Source: Sphagnum compactum (taxonomy: Eukaryota; Bryophyta; Sphagnopsida; Sphagnales). From it: a stretch of 64,000 nucleotides of DNA. Below, piece after piece: positions 46,092 to 57,230 of this stretch (position 1 is its first letter; each line of letters starts with the position of its first letter). Where the stretch lies: assembly GCA_965153455.1 (NCBI GenBank), contig OZ234495.1, positions 15,124,875 to 15,188,874 of the forward strand, given 5' to 3'. The notes below the pieces were generated by a model. That model was not told the DNA's origin, searched no databases, and was given only the letters and a program-made list of their open reading frames with translations. Position numbers and translations under genes: made by a program.

Positions 46092-47210
46092 CAGCTCCGA
46101 TTCCCCCCCTACCCCCGTCAGATTCTTTGCTGCATTCGATCTTCTTTAATCCATTTTTGTTTCACAGCTTGAAATTCCAAGCCACTGCTCCTGCGATCAT
46201 CCGTGCAAACACTGTGACCCAATTTCATTTTCCTTTAACCTAGGCTAGAAGAATTCCCGCAGCAGACGTAATTGCTGCAGCTGCTGCTGCCCGCAATTGA
46301 GCTACCTCACCTTTTCCCCCGCACCTTCCACCCTCCCCTCGAGATGCTACCCAGTAACTAGCTAGCTACTAGCACTGCAGCTTGTCGTTACCCAGCTACT
46401 GTACCCTCTGTCCCTCCTCGCGTTGATCGAGTCATACCGTCCACTGCACCCACCTTGTTGTTGAAGTCGCCTCTGGAACTAGACTAGTTCATTCAACAGG
46501 ACTGTTGAGTTTGTCCCTTTCGTTTCTTTTTCAAGGTTCATCCTAGCTAGCTTTCTTTCTTTTTCTTGTTGCCGCTCATAACACGTTTACCACTGGTGCA
46601 CGCACGCACGGAGGCCATCATGCGTATATGTAAACCATTCTATCCTTTCGTGATCAACCACGCCATGAGTACTTGGGTGGTGGTGGTCCCTGGCATCATG
46701 AGGACTCCTTTTTTTTCTCAGTTCCCATTTCATCCAGGGCCCCACCTATCCTCTCTCTCACTCTCTCTCTCCGTAATTCCCCTCATTTGGTGCCTATGTT
46801 TGAGGAGCCTGTTTCAAAGCTGTTGTTCGAAGTTGTCTCCTCCAGTAGCTTCTCAACCACTAGAATGAACATCGCATTAATCATGAGTTGACTGAAGCTT
46901 GATCTGCTGCAGTCATTCTGTCGGCCGTCCCGATCGATCATGTGTGCCTGAGGACATCTTTCCATTAGGTTGTTGGGATCACAGATTCTGTGGTTAATTG
47001 TTGTCCAGTAAATAGTTATAACTAGGCGTTTGCTCAGGGGACGATTATCGCTCAAATCGATAGAGCAATTTTGGTTTTGGCGGTAAGTACTGAGTAGCGA
47101 CAGGATCACTAGTGACACCCGGACATTCATTCGTACACCACGCATGAATCCCGGCCGGAACGCCCCCCTCGGAATTATAGCTGAACGAGAAACTGGAATA
47201 TTCTTCATGG
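46092..47210 (-). promoter_or_regulatory. 5' flank of the IDD gene
   Basis: Upstream on the - strand: GA-rich microsatellite (CTCTCTCTCACTCTCTC on +, about 46749-46770), CTGCAG/CAGCTG palindromes near 46270 and GCTAGCTAG words. No TATA element was fixed with confidence. Confidence 0.4.
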
Positions 47211-49249
47211 AATTCAGTCAAGCGCAGTGTTCATTTAGGAATTTCTAAATGTAGCGATCATCCCATGTGAAGATTTAGCCAAATATGGTTAACAACCACA
47301 TATGAAGTACACATTTTGTTAGTCAACAGTTTATATTCATGGCTACATACATACAGATAACCAACCATAGAAATTTGACGACTATTATTATTTTCCTCAA
47401 TTTTGGCGATTGAAAATCACTTCATTTTCAAATTTTTTATTTTATATATTTTTTCCTTTTTGACGAAATTTCGCCAGTAGAAAAAAGCTGGAGCGCACCA
47501 AATGGAGTTTTCATTCGGTGACTCAATCGCTAGCCTATCAGGTGCAACTATTGAACAGTGCTGTTTTGGGAACTTATTTTTTAGCCAAGGTGGCCATCAT
47601 CCATAGGAAGATGTTGAAAAAATGGTGAAACCATGTTTTAAGTGAGTTTGTTTGACAATCAAATAAATGGAAAGGCATGAAATGTGGCAAGCATTTGTTG
47701 GTTGCATTGGAGCTTTTGGCAAATTGGTGAGCTTGGAAATTAGACCTCAACAACAAAAACCCAAATTAAAAAAAAACATCATGAACATAACCTCAATTTC
47801 ACACAGACAAAATAAAACACCATAGACATGAAGACTAAGAAAATTGATGAATTTGGGGAAGGTACTTGATCCTTTTGGATCCTATTGAATGCAACCTAGT
47901 TGGGTCCCACACAAGCACACACAAGCACACACATTAAAACCATACCTACATGCTCACATTAATATGTACTACCAATACAAGTTGCATAAACAATTACAAA
48001 ACATCAACCCAAAATTTAACAATAGTACAAACAAAATACACCAACAATCATGCAATGTAAAAAATTCTAGAAAAAAACACTCCCAACAAGGCAAAAGAAA
48101 GTGGGAGTAGAAATCTAATCTCCACTGATTAGTTTATATTTTTACTTATGAACCTTGCCAAAAATTGGCATACATCAAGTATGAAACTAAAATGCCTCAA
48201 CTATCAACAATTATTACATCTTCATGCCATTGCAAATTGTTGGCGTAGTAAAAAAATTGAAAAACTTGCATCATAAACTAGTAATTGAAGTTATAAAAAT
48301 TCTATCAATTCACTGCATATTTCATTTTATTCTTTGTCCAATCCTTGATGGCATCGCTAAAAGGAAATACATATTTAAACTATAATGATCTCATGCAAAC
48401 ATCCTCATAACCAAATCCAAATGCATAGTTAACTAGTTGTGCAACTTGGATTTCATGAATGACAAGGTCGACAATTAAAACTCATCTTCTACATTCTTTA
48501 AAATCATAATTATAAAAATACAAACGCAAAATATTTAAAAAGTTAACATTTTTCAAAAGGTAGTAGGATGTTACTTTAAACCATAGTCGAATGGGGGGTT
48601 TAGTTTAGAAGCATGGTTGTTGTGCATAATAATCTTGAAAAGAGAAGTTGAAAAATCAAGTTTCATTTCATCACGGAAGGTAGGGATCTTCATTTAATCA
48701 ATTTTTGGGCTAATTTGAACTTTTCAAAATAAAAATGAACCTTTAGTAAAGCCAAATGCCCTCAAAACATTTCTTCAACATGAAATGTTGAGGATATATG
48801 ATGCCAATTGCATTCATCAATTCTTATTGGGCACCTTTGTTCAAATTCAAAGATCAAAAAAATAAAATGTGAACACTAAACCTTGATTACTTCAAAAATT
48901 ATTGTCTAATCATCTTGTGTGGTTCAAGTGAACACACTAATAAGAAGGCATTTGTTATGCAATTGATATTACTTGCCCATGAAGTAAAAAGATTGTGTAA
49001 ATTGTATGTTTGTTGTAAGTTAAATCCACCTCCAATTAGGAATTAGGAATTAGTCATTCATACATTCATGTAGGTCTAAAAAGGTCTTGAAGTGTTTTTT
49101 ATTGTATTTTTTTTCTAGATCAAAATATGTGTTATACAATTCAACACAAGACATCTTGACAGAAATAACAAAATCACATATAAAAATGTTCCGTCCTTGT
49201 GCATTGTTGTCAATAGTGGCATGATGCAAATCAAACCCATGACCACCTC
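47211..49249. other. AT-rich DNA, no intact gene
   Basis: Possibly includes the 3' part of the hAT-like element that follows; no recognisable motif. Confidence 0.45.
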
Positions 49250-50404
49250 AATGTCACAATTTAAAAATACCCTAGATTTCTTTTTGCTACTACTAACGTG
49301 TTCACGTCATCATTCATCTTCACCACCAAAATATTGTACTGTACAAGAACTCATTTAGCAAGGGACAACATGGAAATCCACATAGTTTTTACATTATGTA
49401 GTAATTCCAATCATGTGGTCTATAATAACTCAGCATGAACACATTGCTCAAGGTGCCTTTTTAATGAAGATGATAAATAATTATAAATAGTCTACACCAA
49501 TCCTTTTAATTTAAAAATTAAGGGCAAAGTAAAAAGAATCTCCATGGCTAGGTTAATTCAATTTGCCATGCAATGCATTACAATCATGAAGCTACAAATT
49601 TAGACCTCGATCAATGAAATAACAACATCTATATGCATACTAATGAACCTTGTAGGTTGCAACTCCATCTAACCCAAAACAAACCATTTTGCTACCAATT
49701 TGCTCAATTATTAAACACCCATATTTCATCAAAGACCTCAAAATTGAAGTAGCAAGGTTATCTATAAAACCTTTGCCAACCACCCTTTCAAGATTCAACA
49801 ACAATGACATCCTCTTAAAATCATCAACAACATAAGCATGCACATTACACAAAGATTGATCGTCAATTGTTGTAATTTCATCACAACTAACAATAAAGTA
49901 CTTGATTTTTTGCACAACTTTGATCAATTTCATGATAATCCAATGCATGGTCTCAACCAATTTTTAATTGATGTAATCAAACCAATGCTTGTGTGGTGTG
50001 TTCTTCACCTTCAAAAACTCAAACAAATGTTTCATCTTCTTGAAATCTATCAAGGGTCAACCAAGTTTTAAGAGTTAAAAAATGGCAATAAACTAAATGA
50101 TTTTATGATTTTTGTCTATAGTAACTCCAACAACACAAACCAACCCAATAACAACATTTCAACCCTTGCTAACCCACAAACGTTTATTCTTCATATGTTC
50201 GCTCTTTGTTGACATGAAATACTGACCCACAACACATCTAAGGCATGCAACCTTGCATTTGTGCCTACCTATGTGCTTTTGCAAACTATCAATTTTAAAC
50301 ACCAAATTTTTTCCCTACCCTTGATCTCACTACACACTTTGTAACAAACCATAATCAATTTCCAATCACACCCAAACATTACTTTAGCCCATGGGAATTT
50401 TTCA
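49250..50404 (-). pseudogene. Dead hAT-like transposase
   Basis: Read on the - strand, pieces lie in order with many stops: FPWAKVMFGCDWK (near 50400), a zinc-ribbon or BED-like stretch LQKHIGRHKCKVACLR (near 50290-50240), KMKHLFEFLKVKNTPHKHW (near 50040), the open 106-codon core 49960-49640 with SCDEITTIDDQSLCNVHAYV (the DE..TTID..S block of hAT/DUF4371-type transposases), LNLERVVGKGFIDNLA and MVCFGLDGVATYK, then HCMAN.INLAMEIL (near 49580, equivalent to the HCxAHRxNL block). These blocks are typical of hAT superfamily transposases with an RNase H-like fold. Stops prevent function and element ends were not found. Confidence 0.75.
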
Positions 50405-52560
50405 ACCCATAGTTCTTGGAAAACATGATTCAACTTCATTCCTTCTTCCTACATTTTTTCTTTGGACTTTTTATTTTTGGCTCTAAAGATTTAATATCAA
50501 GATCAATAGAAAGTTTGATAGAATCAAGAAATGATGATGGTGATAAAATGGTCAGAAGTAGGGAAGTTTCAAGAAAATGAAGTTGTGTTTTATTGGATTT
50601 GGCCCTTGGTCACTAAGGAAAAACTTAGATTTAAAACCCAAAGGAAGTTGCAAGGGGTTCGTCATGAAAACAAATGAAAAATGCAAAACAAATATAAAAC
50701 AAAGATTGTAATTACAAAAACCTTCAAGCTTTTCTAAAAATAAACTCCCTTCAAGCTCAACTTCTACAAGAAGTTTGCAAACATTTCAAAACACAATGAG
50801 AATTGTACCTCTATGTAATCTAAAAACTATGAAGGTTTCTAAATAAGATTCATGCAACTTTGGCAAAAGAAGGGGAATATTTATTTACATTTCACAAACT
50901 CCATCATCTTTCCCAACTATTTTCCGTTTCATCCATTATGATCCACCCTCAAAATTTTCAATTTTATTTTTCTCAATAATAAATCCTAAACCCAAATTCA
51001 TCCATTTTTCTCAAATTGTTTTGATTCATCAATTGTCCAACTTGATCTCCAAGTTCATCCATTTTTTAACTTTCTTGTGTTCATCCATTGTCAAACCCCT
51101 TCGACCTCTGTCATTTTAGAACTTCCTTGGTTTCAATCATCAAAAAAAACTTAAGTATCTTGCACAAGGGGACCTTAGCCTTTCTTTTGCTGGCTACATA
51201 TAGCCAAAAAGCTATATTAAAATTAAAAGTGCAAAAATTAAGTAACTTTAATCTTTTCAATAGCCAAAAATACTGAAAATTTAACCAAAGCTTCAAAAAA
51301 TTTGCCAAATTTGTATACACAGTTCAAGTAGGTAGCCAAAAATATAGAAGAATGTTTCAAATTTCTACTTTCATGTTTAGCTTGTAACCAAAGTTGATTG
51401 AGTCTTCCTGTGGATCATCACCACTTTAGCTACATCACAAAATTGACCCAAAACATAACTTGTTCAAAGGAAAGGGGGTATCCAAAAAGGTTGACCAATT
51501 GGAAACCACACCCAAATGTATTTGAAACCTGTTATACCTTCCCCTCAAAGGAAGAACTAGATTGCGCCAAATGTCTCTCACTTAAATGCATTAAAATTCA
51601 AGCAAAAGAAGAGTTTGAACATAAAATTTAGGACATTCAAAGCATTTTAGAAAAAACGTACATAAAGAATTTTCTTCTTTAAGTTTTTTGTGAAAGGGAG
51701 GAGCTTATCTGTGAGTTCAAAACCAGTCTAGAATGATGTCAACTTGTAGATTTTCATGACAATATTAGAGATATCCGTAAAGTCAGGAAAAGACAGGGTG
51801 AGATTAAAAAAAAACCTGCAAAAAAGTACATTAGCATTCAAGGGGGGCTAAAACTTAGAAAACCATCAATTTTTGATGGTTTCCTGAGTTTCATCCTGTC
51901 TTTCGTTTCTCCTGATCGCCTCCACTGCTGATGCTGCTACATAGATTTTCAGTCCTCCTACCTATACAGCTACTATAATTTCTCTCGAACATTGCATTAA
52001 ATGATGAGATTCAGCGTTACGGACAGAGTGTGAGCATTTCATACTGAGATTTAATAAGATTTCATTACTTTACGGATACCACTGAAAGAAGGGTTAGGGG
52101 GTGAAAGGAGGCCCAAAGACAGGGTGAGTTTGCGGATTTCTCTAATGTGTCACAAAATAAAATTCATAAGAAGATCATAGGCATATCAAGATAAAAAGAA
52201 AATCAGATTTTGCATCTCTCAACAGACTTTGAAACAGAAAAAAGATTACAGTAAATAGTTCAAGTCTAAAGTTGAAGCATCCTAACTATCTTTTTTTATT
52301 CAACTTTGCCAACAAGTCCGAAAGGAAATTGGTAGAAAAGTTTAGAAACTTTGTTGAAATTTGGCAACAAGCTGGAACCTATTGTCTACATCTGAGGACT
52401 TCAAAAAAAAACTCCCCATAATGTGATGACTTTTGGCTAATTTTTTCCAAAAAAAAAGCATTTGTATCAGTGGCACTGGCTCTTTTTCTTTTCTTTTTTT
52501 TGGTCGCCAGGATGCAAATTTTCACCTAAAAGAAAACGCTGGTCCTAAGCTTCATGCTTG
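50405..52560. other. AT-rich DNA, no gene recognised
   Basis: ORFs at 51088-51320 and 51398-51631 have no family motif and non-ATG or weak starts. Confidence 0.45.
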
Positions 52561-52761
52561 TACTCCAAACCCTAAACCCTTCATCCAAATTCCTGGGTAG
52601 TGTGAAAGCCTATCGAGTTGAATGTGGGAAGTTTTGGGGATGACAATGAGAACGTACCAAAGTTTGACCCTAAACCAAAGTTGAGTGATAATTCAAGTTG
52701 TACTTTGTCTTCCCAGGACCACATTACCCAGTGCGTAGCATTGGCAACTTGCTTCCACAAT

Positions 52762-52866
52762 GCACATGCTTCTTGGGTTCTAGAAGCAAAAATCAAGTAC
52801 AAGAAGAGAAGATGCACATGCTTGTTGGGTCCTAGATGCAAAAATCAAGGGTGAGAAGAGAAGCCG
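52762..52866 (+). repeat. 53-bp tandem duplication
   Basis: CACATGCTTCTTGGGTTCTA...GAAGAGAAG is followed at once by CACATGCTTGTTGGGTCCTA...GAAGAGAAG, two diverged copies. Confidence 0.8.
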
Positions 52867-53451
52867 ACACATCTAGTTTTGTCTTGATGTCCAAGCTTCT
52901 TGATGTTTTCTTTAAAGTACTTGAAGGAGAGGTCACCTTCCGCCTTGCATGATCAAAGAAGGCATTGCATTGGATGACATTTGAGATGAGAGGCCCCATT
53001 CATTCAGGTAAGCCTGTCCATAAGACATTTGAATTTTTGAAGTTTTGTAGTTTGTGTTATTTTATCCCCCTTTTAGTAGCTTTGAGCTTATTGTGGACCT
53101 TGTTAAAGTTCCACCATTCACTAGATAGGCATAATTTTTTGCAAAGTACTCCAATTTTCTAGTGTTTTTGGTTTTAGGCCAAGGCATCAAGGCCCATACC
53201 AAAGTCCCATGTGCTTTGGGCCTTAGACTTTAGGAGTAAAAGGACCCACATCACAAAAGAGTGTTGAACTGACATTGTGAAATTCCTAATGCAATCCAAA
53301 TGTTGGGCATGTTACATACTTTTTAGTAATTTTTAAATAACCACCAATTTCCTAGGATTTGCATTCATTATTCCACATTACTTTTGGGCATTTGATTTTC
53401 TACACCAACAGTTAAAACTTCAACACCTATTATGTTATTTTACAATACTTA

Positions 53452-53665
53452 TGGTGCATTCACACTTGATGTTAAGTCAATGTTAAATGAAAATCTAGGT
53501 GGCATCCTAGGTGGCACCCAATGTTACATGGGGTGATAGCTTAATGTTAAGTGAATGGTATCTTAACATAAAATGTTCATGGTAAGTAGGTGTAAGTCCT
53601 AAATGACTAGCATGGTGTTAGGGGACTCAACACTAGAGTCCCTAACACCAAGTGTGAATGCCCCT
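53452..53665. mobile_element. Tourist-like MITE, copy 2 (214 bp)
   Basis: Terminal repeats TGGTGCATTCACACTTG and CAAGTGTGAATGCCCC; flanks TTA (53449-53451) and CTA (53666-53668), the second probably mutated. Internally it matches the reverse complement of the MITE at 15069-15280. Confidence 0.85.
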
Positions 53666-53669
53666 CTAG

Positions 53670-54440
53670 GCCCACTTTAGACTAGAAGTCAGGGCTGAAA
53701 AAACTTGGGGCCAACTTCAAGCATTTTTGGCTTGTTGTTTGGCCCCAAATTATCACTAAATGCTAGAACATTGATGTTCGGATATTAACAAATGCTGGAA
53801 CATTGGCCCCAAGGGTTGTGAATTGGCTTTGCAAATTAGTTGGTTTCCTTTTCTAAGCCTTGGGGCCAATATAAGGCCATAAAGTTCAGCATTTATTAGT
53901 AACTTGGGGCAGATTGAAAAGATTTTTTTCTATTTCAGCCCTTGACTCCTAGTGTAAAGCCCTCGTGGCTGATTTCAATTTTCGCACCAACAGGAATGCT
54001 TTGATTTGAGTTGAACCTTGGCCTTGACTCCTTGTGTGAAGTGGGCATTAGTTTGTAGTTTTCATAAAGTCCTTGCTGTTTTTTTTAGTGTTAATGGAGG
54101 CCCTGTTATAGGGTGCAATTGGTCCTCCTCAAAGTGAGCAAACATCTTGTTTTCAATTACTAATTCCCTTGTTTTGCAAAGGAACATATTGTTTTTTCCA
54201 AACCTTCCCTTATCTTGAAAAACTTTCCTTGTTATGAAAAATACCACCCTACACACACAATGGGCAACACCTTGATTCTTGTTTTCCAAGTTTTTGAAAA
54301 CTTCCTAAATCATAGGACAAGATCATGGACCCTGCCTCTCCATGTGGGAGCTTTTTTGGGGCAATTTTAGTATGCCATACTTGATCTGGTGTATTGTCTT
54401 TTTTTTTCTTCTTCTTCTTTTGATGAGCACAATATTTCAC
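53670..54440. other. Repeat-like intergenic DNA
   Basis: Phrases such as TTGGGGCCAA and AATGCTRGAACATTG recur within 53700-53900; no gene. Confidence 0.45.
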
Positions 54441-54449
54441 AGAAATGTA

Positions 54450-54780
54450 AGTAGATTGGTAGACAAATAGGTGGATAGGTAGGCAAATAGGTGGATAGGT
54501 AGGTAGGTACATATGTATAACAATAAATAGGTATGTAAATTAAAGGTAGGTGAAAAAATATGAAAATAGGTAGGTAGGTATGTAGATACATAGATAGGTA
54601 GATAGGTTTATATATGTAGATCATAGGTAGTAGGTTCATGTGGCTACCTATGACTTACCTAGTACTACATACCTACTTGTAATACCTATTCTACTTACCT
54701 ATAACTTGTACCCATCTACCTCTTACTTGTTACCTTCAAAATATCTAGTATACCTAGTACTTACCTACTACACAAATGGT
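54450..54780. repeat. GGTA/TACC microsatellite with strand switch
   Basis: From 54450 to about 54635 the + strand is rich in GGTAGGTA and ATAGGTAG; from about 54640 to 54780 it is rich in the complement (CTACCTAT, TACCTACT, TTACCTA). The two halves face each other as a large imperfect inverted repeat. Confidence 0.85.
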
Positions 54781-54789
54781 AGAGGTTTT

Positions 54790-56480
54790 TTGTGTTCATA
54801 TCTTTGACGGACATCTTATGTCAACACCAAAGGTGTGGTGCATTGATTGAGGACTTCATTTGTCTTTGTGAAGGTGAGGGGTTCAACTCCCACTTGTAAT
54901 ATCTTAACATGTTAAGTTCACTTAAATAGGTAGGCTAGTGAATTGAATTCAAATACAATTGAAATGAAATGGGATGCAAATTGCTACATAAGGTATTGAA
55001 AATTTGCTCACAACTATGGTGTTGGAAAAAAAACTTTGAAAAGATGTAGATTTGAAACACACCTTTCCATTCCTCTTTACTTGGGAATTAGCTAAATAGA
55101 TTCTAATTTGAAATTATCATCAAAAAGGACAACTCATGAAACCTAAAGATGTTCTACCTAAATTAGTTTCAATGAATCAATTTCACTAGAATTTGACAAT
55201 TAAATATTATGCAAGTAAAAAAGATTAACATCTTTCTATATTTTTGGTCACCTACTAAAACTTAAGATTAAATCTTGCAATTTTCAAAAAATCAATATGT
55301 TTTCAAATTTTGGCAACTAAAAAATCCAAAAAACACAAAGTTTTTGCCATTTCAAAAAAATTTGCCATTTCAAAAAAATTCATCAAAAAAAACCTATTAA
55401 AACAACAGAATTGGAAGGATGACAAGATTGTTTTTGGTGAAGTGGGAATAGGTTTGAATGACAAGATCAAAGGCAATTAACACAAATGGATACATTTGTT
55501 TGGATTTTTCTTTGGATTATACTATGTGCTTTGTTTGTTTGTAGGTGAATGCAAGATGGCAGTTTGCTAGTGTTGTTTTTTGAATGCTCATGAATGTGTT
55601 GTGCATTTTGTTTTGTCGATAGATGGTTTGTTTATTTTATTGTGAAGTTTAAGGTGTTTGGCAATGGTGGCTACAACAAGTTTTTTTAAATTATTGCCAT
55701 CTGTTGTTTGCAATTTATGGAAGAGATACACTTGTAATCTATAGGTGGTGAAGCTCTCGAGATATAAAGAGGTGATGGAATACGAAAATAACATTAAAAC
55801 AATGAAAAACTAAACACATGTTTTTTGTGGTCATCAATCATTCTCTCCTTGTATTAATGAGTATAATGCTCATAACAAGATATTTTGTAGCCTTGATCTT
55901 AAAAATTGCGAGATTCTCATTACACTAGAATTTTTTGTTTTAAATTAAAAGTAAATAGTATGATGTTTAAGGTAGAGGTATATGTGGAGATGATGAAGTT
56001 CCCCAGGGGATTTAAGAGTTTGTCTATAATAGATTTGTTTTCTCAATCTTGATATGCTTGGGTCTATCAAATGAATTTAGGTTTTTGGGAAAATTGTGAT
56101 CGAAAAAAAAAAATGAATACTTTTTTTCAAAGGAGCTTTTAGTGGAGTTTTTGTACACGTTACGGGAATTTAGTACTTGTCATGGGATCATTGTATAGTT
56201 TTATTAAATCTAGGAGTAGAAATTGGGTGCATAACACCTCACATGTAAAAACTTCCAATCCATGGGTTTTGTGAGAAATGTCATTTTGGGAACATGAAAT
56301 TAATGTTCATAGTTTCCTAATGGGAAAATCATGGGAAGAGTTTTGAAATATTGATGTTGCATTTGTGTCACATGGTGCCACAATGTTTAGGCATCCCTTT
56401 GAACACTAATGTTGCACAATGTCATGTCAGAATAAGGACAACCTAAGTAAAAAGTAGGTTGGGCTGCCTAATGAAAAGCT
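54790..56480. other. AT-rich DNA, no gene recognised
   Basis: Only short ORFs; none with motifs. Confidence 0.5.
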
Positions 56481-56489
56481 AAAGGCGAT

Positions 56490-57230
56490 TGAAAATTGTG
56501 TTATTTGGTTGCCCTAAACCCTATAGTGATTAAAACAATAATTGGTTGCCATAATCCTATGGCGACCAAAAAAAATTTGGTTGGTAACTGAAAATTTTTC
56601 AAACAATGGCCAAACACTTTATGAACAATCATTGAAATTTTTTTGGGTAGTAACTAAAAAAATTTGATTGCTACATCAATGATGGAGATTGAATCATTGT
56701 TGATTGGATAACTACAAATTTTTTGACAGTGACTAAAAACAATTTCCATAATGATCATAGAAAAAATTTGGGTGACAACTAAAAAATTTTAGTCGTCCAA
56801 TTTTCAATCACCTGCCACCTAGTTTGGAATGAAAATGGGTGACCAAATTTTTTGGGTAGCAATAAAATTTTCCAAACAATAACCTAAAAAAATTTGGCTA
56901 GTGAAAAAACAATAGTCATTGGATTAATGGAGGAAATCGAACCACTATTGACCGAATGACTAAAACATTTGTGGGCAACAATCAAAATGTTTTTGGGAGA
57001 TGACCAAAAAATAATTTGGATGGTGACAAAAAAATTTCAATTGCCTAATTTGAAAATTTGAATTTTTTTGGTCACAGAGTTTGGTAATTAAAGTTTTTCT
57101 GTTAATCAATTTGGCGACCAAAAATGAACGATCGAAAATTCTCAATCACCTAATTTAGTGATTGAAAAATTGGGTTATCAAAAAAATTTGATTGTCACAA
57201 AAAATGGTTGATGTTTCACCTAAAGACTAA
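56490..57230. repeat. Degenerate short-motif array
   Basis: Over 700 bp repeats loosely the words TTTGGT(T)G, GNGACCAAAAA or GTGACTAAAAA, AAATTTTTTGG and TTCAATCACCTAATTT in both orientations. Period is irregular (about 30-60 bp). Confidence 0.6.

Noticed and set aside
54249-54639. Tyr/Pro/Thr-rich - strand ORFs (YLPTYPPICLPIY)
   Set aside because: Translation of the GGTA microsatellite.
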